The translations under genes and the position numbers were made by a program. From contig NZ_QUWV01000029.1 of the NCBI RefSeq assembly GCF_003403295.1, positions 1-64,000 on the forward strand: a stretch of DNA of 64,000 bases, given 5' to 3'. The notes under the pieces are model-generated. The model was given only the letters and a program-made list of their open reading frames with translations. It had not been told where the DNA came from and searched no databases. Position 1 is the stretch's first letter. Every line of letters starts with the position of its first letter. The stretch is from Komagataeibacter melaceti. Its GTDB lineage: Bacteria; Pseudomonadota; Alphaproteobacteria; Acetobacterales; Acetobacteraceae. Positions 38,248 to 47,403 of this stretch are shown here, piece after piece.

Positions 38248-39828
38248 TCAGTGCCGGAAATGGCGCATACCTGTGAAGACCATGGCGATCCCCGCCTTGT
38301 CGGCGGCGGCGATCACCTCATCATCACGGATCGAGCCACCGGGCTGGATCACGGCGGTCGCACCCGCCGCGATGGCGGCTTCCAGCCCGTCGGCAAAGGG
38401 GAAGAACGCATCGGACGCCACCACGCTGCCCTGTGTCAGCGGATGGTCAATGCCCGCGGCCTTTGCGGCATCGGCGCTTTTGGTGGCGGCGATGCGTGCG
38501 GAATCAACCCGGCTCATCTGCCCCGCACCAATGCCGACCGTACTCTGGTCCTTGGCATAGACAATCGCGTTCGACTTGACGTGCTTGGCCACGCGGAAGG
38601 CGAAGATGAGATCCGCCATTTCCGCCGCAGTGGGGGCGCGCTTCGTCACCACCTTCAGCGCATCGGGCATGATCCGCCCGCTATCGCGCGTCTGGGCCAG
38701 GAAGCCCCCCGCCACGGAACGCACGATCACCCCGCCAGCCGCCGGGTCGGGCAGCGCGCCGGTCAGCAGCAGGCGCAGGTTCTTCTTGCGCGCAAGGATC
38801 TGGCGCGCTTCCTCGGTGGCGTCGGGGGCGACGATCACTTCCGTAAAGATCGTGGCGATACGCGCGGCGGCATCGGCTTCCAGCGTGCGGTTGAGTGCGA
38901 CGATCCCGCCGAAGGCGGAGACCGGGTCGCAGCGCAGCGCGTTGTCCCATGCTTCCACCTGTGTCGCGGCCGTCGCCACGCCGCACGGGTTGGCATGCTT
39001 GACGATCACCACGGCGGGCGCATCGAATTCGGCCACGGCCTCGAACGCCGCATCGGTATCATTGATGTTGTTGTAGGACAGGGCCTTGCCCTGAACCTGC
39101 GTGGCCGTGGCGACGCCGGGGCGGTTGCTGCCATCGGTATAGAAAGCCGCCTTCTGGTGCGGGTTCTCGCCATAACGCAGGCTTTCGCGCCGCTCACCCG
39201 CCACGATCATGCGCGGCGGCAGCACCTCGCCTTCCTGCCGGGCGAACCATGCGGCAATGGCGGCGTCATACGCGGCGGTACGGGCATAGGCCGCACCGGC
39301 CAGCACCGTGCGCTGCGCCAGTGTGGTGCCGCCATTTTCCAGCGCGGTGATGATCTGCGCATACTGCGCCGGATCGGTCACGATGGCCACATGGGCATGG
39401 TTCTTGGCCGCGGCACGGATCAGGGCCGGGCCACCGATGTCGATGTTCTCGATGCAGTCTTCCGGCCCCGCGCCGGAAGCCACAGTGGCCTCGAACGGGT
39501 AGAGGTTCACCGCAACGAGGTCGATCGGGGCGATCCTGTGTTCTTCCATCTGCTGGACATGGGCGGGCAGGTCACGCCGGCCGAGGATGCCGCCATGGAT
39601 CTGCGGCACCAGCGTCTTGACGCGCCCGTCAAGGATTTCCGGAAACCCGGTATGGTCCGACACGTCACGCACGGCGATGCCAGCCTCACGCAGGGTGCGG
39701 GCGGACCCGCCTGTCGAGAGGATTTCGGCGCCATGGGCGACAAGGGCGCGGGCAAGCTCAAGCAGGCCGCTCTTGTCGGAAACGGAAATCAGGGCACGCC
39801 GAACCGGCACGGTCTTCGGGGGGGTCAT
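38248..39828 (-). CDS. purH: Bifunctional AICAR formyltransferase/IMP cyclohydrolase
   Basis: Catalyses the last two steps of de novo IMP synthesis. The N-terminal cyclohydrolase (MGS-like) domain starts [15 protein letters not shown] and contains STGGSA and [21 protein letters not shown]. The transformylase domain carries [24 protein letters not shown] and the C-terminal [12 protein letters not shown]. The 526-residue length is normal. I prefer ATG 39828, which has AAAGG ten bases ahead, over the GTG at 39846. Confidence 0.96.
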   Translation of the reverse strand: MTPPKTVPVRRALISVSDKSGLLELARALVAHGAEILSTGGSARTLREAGIAVRDVSDHTGFPEILDGRVKTLVPQIHGGILGRRDLPAHVQQMEEHRIAPIDLVAVNLYPFEATVASGAGPEDCIENIDIGGPALIRAAAKNHAHVAIVTDPAQYAQIITALENGGTTLAQRTVLAGAAYARTAAYDAAIAAWFARQEGEVLPPRMIVAGERRESLRYGENPHQKAAFYTDGSNRPGVATATQVQGKALSYNNINDTDAAFEAVAEFDAPAVVIVKHANPCGVATAATQVEAWDNALRCDPVSAFGGIVALNRTLEADAAARIATIFTEVIVAPDATEEARQILARKKNLRLLLTGALPDPAAGGVIVRSVAGGFLAQTRDSGRIMPDALKVVTKRAPTAAEMADLIFAFRVAKHVKSNAIVYAKDQSTVGIGAGQMSRVDSARIAATKSADAAKAAGIDHPLTQGSVVASDAFFPFADGLEAAIAAGATAVIQPGGSIRDDEVIAAADKAGIAMVFTGMRHFRH

Positions 39829-39941
39829 CAGCGGGTGACCTTTCACGCAAGCTGGAAATGAGCCAATCCGGGTGGATTAGTCCAACCGTGTCACGCGGGG
39901 CAATAAGCGAAATGCCATGGCAGGCTCCGCCGTGGCTGAAA

Positions 39942-40754
39942 TCAGGGCTGTACAGCCGCCCGCATGGCTGCCAGCAGGTCCGGCCTGCGCGGGATTTCGT
40001 GGCCATCGAGCATCAGCACCTCGCGCATGCACAGGCTGTTGAGGGTGAACAGCGCCCCCGCCCCGCGCAGCATGTCCGGTGTCAGGCGGCGGACATGCAG
40101 CAGCCCCGCATCCACCAGCACGCCCCGGGCGGTGCCGGGCAGCGCGCCGTCGGACACCGGGGGCGTGACAGGCTGGCCGTCGATGCAGGCGATCAGCGTG
40201 CTGGCGCAGGTCTCGGCCACGTATCCGCCGCGATTGAGCAGCAGCGCATCATCCGCCCCCTGCCCGGCGGCCTCCATGCGCGCGAGGATGGACGGCAGGT
40301 AGTTCAGGCTTTTCACACGCGAGAGCACACTCTCCTCATCACGCCGATGGATGGACGTGACCAGCCGGACCGGCCCCTGCGGCGCAATGGCGGATGACGC
40401 GGTCAGCAGCAGGGTCGGCGTGACTTCGGGCGGGGGCAGCAGCCCGCGTGGCCCGGTCCCGCGCGTGCAGGTCAGCCGGAGTGAACCGCCCATGAGATGA
40501 CAGGCGGCCAGCATTTCCGCCACCGCCCCCGCAATCAGGGCGGGATCGGGCGCAGGCAGCATGAGGGTCGCGGCCCCTTCTTCCAGCCTGCGCATGTGCC
40601 GGTCAAAATGCCTGACCTGCCCGCCCGAGACACGCATGGTCTCGAACAGGCCATCCCCCAGCAGGAAGCCCCGGTCCGCCGGGTCGATGCGCGCCTGCCC
40701 GGCGGGCAGCAGTCGCCCGTTCAGCCAGACAGGCAGGCAGATGGGTGTGGTCAT
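39942..40754 (-). CDS. pabC: Class IV aminotransferase, probable aminodeoxychorismate lyase
   Basis: PLP enzyme of 270 residues. The fold-type IV pattern is clear: RGFLLGDGLFETMRV at about 28-42, the PLP Lys in SRVKSLNYLP near 148, and GYVAETCASTLI near 176. Such proteins are aminodeoxychorismate lyases, branched-chain or D-amino acid aminotransferases. Its start overlaps the pabB stop by 4 bases (ATGA), so PabC, which releases p-aminobenzoate for folate synthesis, is the best call. Confidence 0.85.
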   Translation of the reverse strand: MTTPICLPVWLNGRLLPAGQARIDPADRGFLLGDGLFETMRVSGGQVRHFDRHMRRLEEGAATLMLPAPDPALIAGAVAEMLAACHLMGGSLRLTCTRGTGPRGLLPPPEVTPTLLLTASSAIAPQGPVRLVTSIHRRDEESVLSRVKSLNYLPSILARMEAAGQGADDALLLNRGGYVAETCASTLIACIDGQPVTPPVSDGALPGTARGVLVDAGLLHVRRLTPDMLRGAGALFTLNSLCMREVLMLDGHEIPRRPDLLAAMRAAVQP

Positions 40755-42130
40755 GGGCGCGCGCCCTCCGGCCGGTTGCCGAAAATTGCCAGAAGGGCCG
40801 CTATTTTAAGCTGCATTTCACGGTATTCGCGCATCGGGTCGGAATCAAAGGTGATCCCGCCCCCGGCTGCGGCGGTAATATGCCGCCGCGTCATGACCAG
40901 CGTGCGGATGATGACGGAACTGTCCATGGCGCCATCATACCCGATCCACGCCACCACGCCGCAATAGGCCCCACGGGGCGAGGCCTCCAGTTCATCAATA
41001 ATCTGCATGGCGCGGTGTTTTGGCGCGCCGGTAACCGAACCGGGCGGCAGTGTGGCGCGCAACAGGTCCGGCGCATCACAGCCTGCGCGCAGCCGCCCCG
41101 TTACCTCCGACACCAGATGATGCACATGGGCGAACCGCTCGACGCCAAACAGTTCGGATACCCCGATACTGCCAAGCATGGCCACGCGCCCGATGTCGTT
41201 GCGCATGAGATCCACGATCATCAGGTTTTCCGCCCGTTCCTTTGCATCGTGGCGCAGGGTGTGGGCCAGGGCGTCATCCTCGGCGGCGGTCGTGCCGCGT
41301 GGCGCGGTGCCCTTGATGGGCCGGGTGCGGACCGTGCCATCGGGCGCAAGGGAGACAAACCGCTCGGGCGAGGCACTGAGGATGGCCCAGTCCCCATTGC
41401 CGGACAGGAACGCACCGAAGGGGGCTGGCGAATTCACACGCAGGTTCCGGTACACATCAACCGGCGCAAGCCCGTCGGGACGCTGCGCGCGCATGCGCCC
41501 GGTGATGTTGACCTGAAAGACCTCACCCGCCGCGATCCGCTCCACCGCGCAGGCCACATGCCGCCGGTAGGCCGCGTCATCCTGATCCGCCACAAAACGC
41601 ACATGGGGCAGGACGGGCGCGGGGGCCGGGGGTGCAACGGCTTCCCACTGCGCGATCAGTTCTGCTGCCCGCGCGGCGGCAAGGCCAGTCGGACTGGCCG
41701 TGGCCAGCCATGCCTCCCCCGTCAGGCGGTCAAGGATGAAGGCATGGTCGTACAGACCGAACGCCGCCTCCGGCTCGCGGGCCAGTGCGTGCCGTGTGCC
41801 TGTGCCCTCCATGCGCTGGCCCGCGCCATAACCGATAAAACCGATCATTCCCCCGGCGAAGGGCACCTGTGACGGGCATGTCCCGCCCATGGGCAGGCAC
41901 TGGCGCAGCAGCGTGGTGAGATCCCGCCCGTCGGGCTGGCCATCCAGCAGGCAGCGGCCCGCCTCCTGCACGATGACATGGAGCGGATCACGGCAAATGA
42001 CCGCCCAGCGCGCCCGCGCGCCCGCTTCCCCCCCGCTATCAAGGCAGGCCAGCCATGGCAGGTGCCCCCACGCGGCCAGAACGGCATCCATGTCCCGCCA
42101 TGGCAGGGACCACAGCCGGTCGCTATTCAT
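40751..42130 (-). CDS. pabB: Aminodeoxychorismate synthase component I
   Basis: Makes 4-amino-4-deoxychorismate from chorismate with ammonia. The protein (459 residues from ATG 42130) has the chorismate-binding C-terminal domain: EVFQVNITGR, SASPERFVSL, RTRPIKGTAPRG with the Lys typical of PabB (anthranilate synthases have Ala here), DLMRNDIGRV and GSVTGAPK. The frame is open further upstream but that part overlaps ptsI on the same strand in a different frame. The ATG overlaps the end of ptsI by 8 bases. Folate gene pair pabB-pabC thus sits at the tail of the PTS genes. No pabA is adjacent. Confidence 0.9.
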   Translation of the reverse strand: MNSDRLWSLPWRDMDAVLAAWGHLPWLACLDSGGEAGARARWAVICRDPLHVIVQEAGRCLLDGQPDGRDLTTLLRQCLPMGGTCPSQVPFAGGMIGFIGYGAGQRMEGTGTRHALAREPEAAFGLYDHAFILDRLTGEAWLATASPTGLAAARAAELIAQWEAVAPPAPAPVLPHVRFVADQDDAAYRRHVACAVERIAAGEVFQVNITGRMRAQRPDGLAPVDVYRNLRVNSPAPFGAFLSGNGDWAILSASPERFVSLAPDGTVRTRPIKGTAPRGTTAAEDDALAHTLRHDAKERAENLMIVDLMRNDIGRVAMLGSIGVSELFGVERFAHVHHLVSEVTGRLRAGCDAPDLLRATLPPGSVTGAPKHRAMQIIDELEASPRGAYCGVVAWIGYDGAMDSSVIIRTLVMTRRHITAAAGGGITFDSDPMREYREMQLKIAALLAIFGNRPEGARP

Positions 42131-43964
42131 CCGTGGGCGGGTGCATGCTGGCGGCGTAGGTATCCAGCATGGCGCTGACCTCCTGCCCGTCCACGGCTTC
42201 CAGCGCGCGGCTGGCCATGCGGCGGCAGTCATCCATCGAGACCGCCCTGATCGCGCGCTTGACGCGTGGCACGGCGGAGGCATGCATGGAAAAGGACCGC
42301 AGCCCAAGCCCCACCAGCAGGGGCACCGCCAGCGGGTCGGACGCCATTTCCCCACAGATCGAGACCGGCCTGCGCTGGCGCAGGGCCGCATCCGCCGTCA
42401 TGCGCACCAGTTGCAGCACGGCAGGGTGGAACGGGTCATACAGGGCGGCCACATCGGTTGCCGCCCGGTCCGCCGCGAGGGTGTACATGGTCAGGTCATT
42501 GGTGCCGATGGCAAAGAAATCCGCCTCCTGCGCCATGACATCGGCCATGAGGGCGGCGGCCGGGGTTTCGATCATGACGCCCAGCGGCGGCAGCGGATCG
42601 GGTATCTCCACGCCCTTGCGCCGCAGCCTGCGCCCGACGCGGGCATAAATCTCACGCGCGCGGCGCAGTTCCCCCACCGACGAGACAAGCGGCAGCATGA
42701 CCCGCACCGGCCCCGCGCGGGCCGCGCGCAGGATCGCGGCGAACTGTGTCTCGAGCAGCGTGCGGTGCTGGAGCAGCAGCCTTATGCCGCGTATGCCCAG
42801 CGCCGGGTTGGTATCTCCGCCATCGCCAATTCCCGCGCGCGCCAGGGCGTCACTGTTCTTCTCGCTGCCCCAGTCCACCACGCGAATCGTGACCGGATCG
42901 CCCGCCATGGCGGTAATCATGGGCTGATAGACCGCTTCCTGCTGGATTTCATCAGGCACGGTTTCGGCGTTCATGAACAGGAATTCGCTACGCAGCAGCC
43001 CGATGCCCGCCGCACCGGACTGCGCGATCATGGGCAGTTCGGCCGGAATTTCCAGATTGGCCTGAAGGGTCAGCACCTCCCCGCTGGAAAGCCGCGCGGG
43101 CAGGCGGCGCAGGCGGCCCAGCGTCTGGCGTTCACGTGCATAGGCCGCGACCTCCACCCGCGCGGCAGCCGCCGTGCGGGTGGACGGGCGCACGATGACC
43201 TGCCCGGTCGTGCCATTGACCACCAGCCGGGTACGCCGCCCCAGTTGCGCCAGAAGCCCGTGCGCCGCCAGCACGGCGGGCACACCCAGTGCGCGCAGCA
43301 GGATGGCGGTGTGGCCGGTGCTTCCGCCCTCCTCCGTCACGACGGCGGCAATGCGCGAGGGGTCAATCAGGGCGGCATCGGCGGGGCGTATCTGCTCGGC
43401 CACCAGAATGGCGCCATCGGGCAGGGCGGAAAAGGAACGGTAGGGCGTGCCGCTGAGGTTACGGATCAGCCTGCGCCCGATTTCACGGAATTCGCCCGCG
43501 CGGCGGCGGGCGGCCACGGCGTCCTCCCCTTCCGGCGCGGGCCTGCCGGGTGGGGCGAGCATGAATTCGGCCAGTGCCTCGGTTTCCTGCATCACGGCGG
43601 CTTCGGCCACCATGCCGTGGTCCAGCCGTGTCTCGATCCCACGGCGCAGGCGTGAGGGGCCAAGCATGCGCCGGTACACTTCCAGCAGGGAGCCGATTTC
43701 CACCTGCCCGTCTTCCGGCAGCAGCGAAAGGCGTTCATGCAGCCGCACGAGCTGGGCCACGGAACGGCTGACCGCATCATGCAGGCGGGCCCGCTCATGA
43801 GCGGGATCACAGTCGCGGCGCGTGGTGTCCACCGCCGGGGCCGCAGGTTCATGCGCGATGGCGGCATAGCCGATCGCGACACCGGGGGAGACAGGCTGCC
43901 CTTCCACCCGGACTTCCGCCGGGCGGGCGCGACGGGACGGGCGGCGTTCAGTCGTCTTCATCAA
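42123..43964 (-). CDS. ptsI: PTS enzyme I (phosphoenolpyruvate-protein phosphotransferase)
   Basis: Transfers phosphate from PEP to HPr. The 613-residue product covers the HPr-binding N domain, the phosphohistidine segment GGSTGHTAILLRALGVPAV (His at about 217), and the PEP-binding C domain with GIGLLRSEFLFM, GTNDLTMYTLAADR and SICGEMASDP (catalytic Cys). No N-terminal GAF domain is present, so it is not the nitrogen-PTS PtsP type. It starts inside the ptsH end (17-base overlap) and ends inside the pabB start. Confidence 0.93.
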   Translation of the reverse strand: MMKTTERRPSRRARPAEVRVEGQPVSPGVAIGYAAIAHEPAAPAVDTTRRDCDPAHERARLHDAVSRSVAQLVRLHERLSLLPEDGQVEIGSLLEVYRRMLGPSRLRRGIETRLDHGMVAEAAVMQETEALAEFMLAPPGRPAPEGEDAVAARRRAGEFREIGRRLIRNLSGTPYRSFSALPDGAILVAEQIRPADAALIDPSRIAAVVTEEGGSTGHTAILLRALGVPAVLAAHGLLAQLGRRTRLVVNGTTGQVIVRPSTRTAAAARVEVAAYARERQTLGRLRRLPARLSSGEVLTLQANLEIPAELPMIAQSGAAGIGLLRSEFLFMNAETVPDEIQQEAVYQPMITAMAGDPVTIRVVDWGSEKNSDALARAGIGDGGDTNPALGIRGIRLLLQHRTLLETQFAAILRAARAGPVRVMLPLVSSVGELRRAREIYARVGRRLRRKGVEIPDPLPPLGVMIETPAAALMADVMAQEADFFAIGTNDLTMYTLAADRAATDVAALYDPFHPAVLQLVRMTADAALRQRRPVSICGEMASDPLAVPLLVGLGLRSFSMHASAVPRVKRAIRAVSMDDCRRMASRALEAVDGQEVSAMLDTYAASMHPPTDE

Positions 43965-44238
43965 ACCCGGCCCCGACCAGCCTGACCAGGGCCGCCAGCG
44001 CCTGTGGCCCCTGTGGCCCCTGCGCGATGATGCGGATCGTCTCGCCCCGGCCCGCCCCCAGCATCATGAGCCCCATGATGGAATGGCCGCTGACCGTCAT
44101 ATCGGCATGGATGACATCAATGGACGCATCGAATTTTTCAGCAACCGTCACGAATTTCGCAGCCGCACGCGCATGCAGCCCGCGCTGGTTGACGATCCCC
44201 ACATCCGCCGTGTGGGCCATGTCCTGATCGCGCGCCAT
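43948..44238 (-). CDS. ptsH: Phosphocarrier protein HPr
   Basis: Small phosphocarrier of 96 residues. NQRGLHARAAAKF holds the active His (about residue 22) and GHSIMGLMML holds the regulatory Ser (about 53) phosphorylated by HprK. Three bases separate it from the upstream EIIA gene. With HprK and RapZ nearby this is a regulatory phosphorelay. Confidence 0.95.
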   Translation of the reverse strand: MARDQDMAHTADVGIVNQRGLHARAAAKFVTVAEKFDASIDVIHADMTVSGHSIMGLMMLGAGRGETIRIIAQGPQGPQALAALVRLVGAGFDEDD

Positions 44239-44241
44239 GGG

Positions 44242-44700
44242 TCAGTCCCCGTGCCCGGCGATGCTGTCGATCCCGTCCACACAGTCCCCCGTGCCGGACA
44301 GGCAGGCGGGCGGCAGGTGCGAGGCGACCGAGATGTAACGCCTGCCTGCCGTTTCCGCGCCCACAAGACATTCCTGCATGCTGGCATGGCCGCGCATCTG
44401 CGCCAGCTTGACCAGCATGGGCATGTTCACGCCCGCCAGTACTTCCACCCGGTCATTCTTCAGGGCGGAGATCGCGACATTGGAGGGCGTGCTGCCGAAC
44501 ATGTCGGTCAGCAGGATGACCCCTTCACCACTATCCACCGACTCGATGGTTTCAAGCAGGCCACAGCGGCAGGTTCCCGGCAGGGCGGAGGGGGAGACAC
44601 TGAACACCGCAAGCTGTGCCTGCGGGCCGACCACATGTTCGAGTTCCCCCTTGAGGGTCTCGCCCAGAACGCCGTGCATCACGAACACAAGGCCGATCAT
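44242..44700 (-). CDS. manX: PTS EIIA protein, mannose family
   Basis: A 152-residue stand-alone EIIA-Man-type domain. VFVMHGVLGETL carries the phosphorylatable His (residue 9), and LLTDMFGSTPSN near 64-75 is the family motif. There is no EIIB, EIIC or EIID gene, so it probably serves regulation instead of sugar uptake. The C-terminal 25 residues (after SVASHLPP) form an extra acidic tail. Its start overlaps the rapZ stop by 4 bases. Confidence 0.9.
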   Translation of the reverse strand: MIGLVFVMHGVLGETLKGELEHVVGPQAQLAVFSVSPSALPGTCRCGLLETIESVDSGEGVILLTDMFGSTPSNVAISALKNDRVEVLAGVNMPMLVKLAQMRGHASMQECLVGAETAGRRYISVASHLPPACLSGTGDCVDGIDSIAGHGD

Positions 44701-45680
44701 GCGTGGTCCGTCCGCTGCGTTGTCTCTGACAGCCCGCGCGGACGGTTGGCCCAGCGCCAGCTGCTCCGGCCCTGACGGGCCAGTTCACGGTGCATGACCA
44801 CAACCGGCCATGTCTCACGGGACGGATCATCCGCCCCGCGCTGCGCAAGCCTGCGCGCCAGTTCCTCCACAATGGTGACGGAGCGGTGCCGCCCGCCCGA
44901 ACAGCCCAGCGCGATGGTGGCGTATTTCTTCCCCTCCCGCACGAAACGCGGCAGGACGAGTTCCAGTATCCCCACGATCCGGTCAAGGAATTCAGGATAA
45001 TCCGGGTCCTGCGCCACATACTGCGCAACATCCGCATCCAGCCCCGTCATGGCGGACAGGGCGGGATCGTAATAGGGGTTGGTCAGGAAACGGGCGTCGA
45101 ACACCATATCGGCCTCCCGCGGGAGACCGGCGGGAAAGGCGAAGGACATGAGGGCCACCGTCAGCCCGTCCAGACCACCGGCCGACCATTCCCCGAACCG
45201 GGCCTCGACAAGCTGCCGCAGTTCGGGCGGCGGCAGGTCGGAGGTGTCGATCACCACATCAGCGGCTTCACGCAGGGGGGATGTCAGCTTGATTTCGGCC
45301 TCGATCCCTTCCTTCACGGTGCCATGCGCGGCCTGCGGGTGGCGCCTGCGGGTGGCGGTATAGCGGCTGAGCAGCACGCTTTCCTCGGCCGTGGCGTAAA
45401 TCAGTTCCGCGCTGAGGGCGGGGTTGACGCGCAGCCGCGCAAGGGCGGCCAGCACGGCGGAGGCATCAAACCCGCGCGTGCGCGAATCCACCCCCACCGC
45501 CACGGGCCGTTCGGCGCGGGCGACGATCTCGTCCAGCATGCCCAGCGGCGGGTTGTCGATCACTTCATGGCCCAGATCCTCCAGGATACGGAGAATCGAG
45601 GACTTTCCTGCCCCGGACAGGCCGGTTACCAGCAGGATGCGACGGGGAAGGGGCGTATCTTCATGCATGATGTCAGTCAC
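44697..45680 (-). CDS. rapZ: RapZ-type nucleotide-binding RNase adapter
   Basis: A 327-residue protein of the RapZ/YvcJ family. The Walker A motif TGLSGAGKSS is near residue 20. DNPPL follows, and the C-terminal domain has SFAFPAGLPREADMVFDARFLTNPYY and ALGCSGGRHRSV, both hallmarks. In enterobacteria RapZ controls an sRNA that tunes amino-sugar synthesis; in alphaproteobacteria its target is unclear. ATG at 45668 is another possible start. 125 bases separate it from hprK upstream. Confidence 0.93.
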   Translation of the reverse strand: MTDIMHEDTPLPRRILLVTGLSGAGKSSILRILEDLGHEVIDNPPLGMLDEIVARAERPVAVGVDSRTRGFDASAVLAALARLRVNPALSAELIYATAEESVLLSRYTATRRRHPQAAHGTVKEGIEAEIKLTSPLREAADVVIDTSDLPPPELRQLVEARFGEWSAGGLDGLTVALMSFAFPAGLPREADMVFDARFLTNPYYDPALSAMTGLDADVAQYVAQDPDYPEFLDRIVGILELVLPRFVREGKKYATIALGCSGGRHRSVTIVEELARRLAQRGADDPSRETWPVVVMHRELARQGRSSWRWANRPRGLSETTQRTDHA

Positions 45681-45805
45681 GCAGAACCAGACTTCCGTCA
45701 GCCATGTGCCATATGACAGATCGCTGTATCATGACGTGATCGAGACCTTTTTCCTGACCCTGTTCATTCCCTGCAAAGGGCGATAACGACAAAGCGGGCA
45801 CGGCA

Positions 45806-46249
45806 TCACACCTGCCCTTCATCCAGCAGATGGGCACGCCCCGCAACACAGTCCAGCACCAGCCCGACCCGGGCCACGGCGGATGGCTGCGCGGGATCAA
45901 GCAGAAATTCCGGCCTGCCCGTCACCTTATCACATCCCGGCCCGCGCGGCAGGCGCGCAGCATAGCCCTGCGGGGTCACCAGCCTTGCAACGGCGGCAAT
46001 GCGCACCCGCTCACGCCAGCCCATGCGTATGATCCCGATTCCCCTTACCTCCAGCAGCCCTGCAAGCCGTGGCGGGGCGCTGGCCCAGCCATCATGCACG
46101 CATACCCGGTCATCCGCCACAAGGTCATATCCCGCATCGACCAGCCGCAGCAGCAGGTCCGACTTGCCCGCGCCCGATGGCCCGACCAGCAGTATTCCCT
46201 GCTCATGCCGCGCCGCGCAGGAAGCATGGATCTGGACCGGATCGTTCAT
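45806..46249 (-). CDS. hprK: Short HPr kinase/phosphorylase
   Basis: The alphaproteobacterial short form: 147 residues, only the catalytic domain without the N-terminal half found in Firmicutes. Walker A is LVGPSGAGKSD (about 21-31), LVADD follows, and GLLEVRGIGI is the HprK signature. It should phosphorylate HPr on Ser. The gene is divergent from the RidA-like gene. No histidine kinase/response regulator pair lies upstream, unlike in many relatives. Confidence 0.92.
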   Translation of the reverse strand: MNDPVQIHASCAARHEQGILLVGPSGAGKSDLLLRLVDAGYDLVADDRVCVHDGWASAPPRLAGLLEVRGIGIIRMGWRERVRIAAVARLVTPQGYAARLPRGPGCDKVTGRPEFLLDPAQPSAVARVGLVLDCVAGRAHLLDEGQV

Positions 46250-46336
46250 GAATTTAAGACTTATCCGAAAGCGGTCGTTGCGGTGAAATAAAAATTTTTA
46301 TGGACAAAAGATGACCATTTTGTGATTCTGGGGCAA

Positions 46337-46693
46337 ATGCAAGAAAACATGCTGTTTCGCTCCCCGACAGAAATACAGATCCGGCACCTGACCGGAGCCG
46401 ACGCCGCAACGGGGGCGTTCCCGCCAGATGTATTCGGCCAGATCCGCCAGGCGCTGGCCGATGGGATGGTGCAGCTCGCCAGCCATGGCCTGACAGCGGA
46501 CAACGTGACGCGGGTCGTGTTCGTCCTGTCCGAGACCGAAGGGTTCAGCACCTGTTTCCCCCTGCTCAATGACCTGTTCGCCCGCACCTGCCCGGCAACG
46601 ACCCTGCGCCTGATCGACCACTTTGCCAGTCCCGGCCAGCTTGCCGAAATCGAACTGGTTGCCATAGCGGAGCAGGAAACCGACATCGCATAG
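46337..46693 (+). CDS. RidA/YjgF-like small protein lacking the canonical Arg
   Basis: About 118 residues with the RidA pattern: TGADAATGAFPPDVFGQIRQAL, HGLTADNVTRVVFVLSE, and C-terminal AEIELVAIAE. RidA deaminates reactive enamines/imines using an Arg in a PARS motif. Here the matching site reads CPATTLRL, so the Arg is replaced by Thr, and the N-terminal GPYS motif is also missing. It may bind a ligand without deaminating it. The start is uncertain among GTG 46322, ATG 46337 and ATG 46349. It is divergent from hprK and followed by a terminator. Confidence 0.65.
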   Translation: MQENMLFRSPTEIQIRHLTGADAATGAFPPDVFGQIRQALADGMVQLASHGLTADNVTRVVFVLSETEGFSTCFPLLNDLFARTCPATTLRLIDHFASPGQLAEIELVAIAEQETDIA

Positions 46694-46696
46694 CAG

Positions 46697-46720
46697 AACC
46701 GCCCGACCGGGGCGGTTTTT
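46697..46720 (+). terminator. Rho-independent terminator after the RidA-like gene
   Basis: AACCGCCC pairs with GGGCGGTT around a 5-base loop, and the stem runs into a T-tract (46716-46720). Confidence 0.85.
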
Positions 46721-46802
46721 CGTATGAATTCAATATGCAGGCACCGGAAGCACAGGCTTCCACCAGTCATGCACAAGGCTCTGTTTTTTCAGGGGAAGGA
46801 TG

Positions 46803-46878
46803 TGGTGGAGCTGAGGGGAATCGAACCCCTGACCTCCTCATTGCGAACGAGGCGCTCTCCCATCTGAGCTACAGCCCC
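46803..46878 (-). tRNA. tRNA-Ala (anticodon CGC)
   Basis: A 76-base cloverleaf on the minus strand: acceptor GGGGCTG/CAGCTCC, A discriminator and encoded CCA. Anticodon stem CCTCG/TGAGG, with a G-U pair, holds the loop TTCGCAA; anticodon CGC is at 46843-46845 on the plus-strand scale. The T arm has GGTTCGATTCC. Confidence 0.93.
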
Positions 46879-47020
46879 ACATCCTGCGCGATAAATACCC
46901 GCCCCACCGGGCAAGTCAAGGCCCATTTTCCACCCGCGCGCCTGTTTTCCATCCGCGATGTTCCGTTCATTGCGGTTGTATGCGGGGCGCACGGACACTA
47001 GATTCCATTTCCCGTCATCT

Positions 47021-47341
47021 ATGAAAGTTGGCCCGTTGATTTCCATCATCTTTCAGCTGCTGTTTGAACTCGTCCAGCTTTATACATGGGTTGTACTGCT
47101 GGCCTGCCTGTTCAGCTTTCTCATCGGTTTTGGCATTCTGGACCCGCGCAACCAGATTGTCTGGAAGATGTCGAATTTCCTCTACCGCATGACCGAGCCT
47201 GTGCTGCGCCCGATCCGTAACGTGCTGCCCAATGTCGCCAATATCGACCTCAGCCCGCTCGTGCTGCTGCTGCTCATCCAGTATGTGCTGATGCCGCTCA
47301 TGGTGCGGGTTTATGGTATGCTCATGGTCGGGTTCGCGTGA
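47021..47341 (+). CDS. YggT family membrane protein
   Basis: A 106-residue inner-membrane protein with two hydrophobic halves (about residues 3-35 and 75-103) separated by DPRNQIVWKMSNFLYRMTEPVLRPIRNVLP, the YggT signature. The family is linked to osmotic or cell-division functions without a firm activity. ATG 47021 is preferred over the upstream in-frame start at 46958, which adds a charged stretch. Confidence 0.88.
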   Translation: MKVGPLISIIFQLLFELVQLYTWVVLLACLFSFLIGFGILDPRNQIVWKMSNFLYRMTEPVLRPIRNVLPNVANIDLSPLVLLLLIQYVLMPLMVRVYGMLMVGFA

Positions 47342-47403
47342 ATTCCCACCTTCATCACGGGCCGCCTGTTTCTTCAGACATCATTCAGGGAGTTTCCCCC
47401 CAC

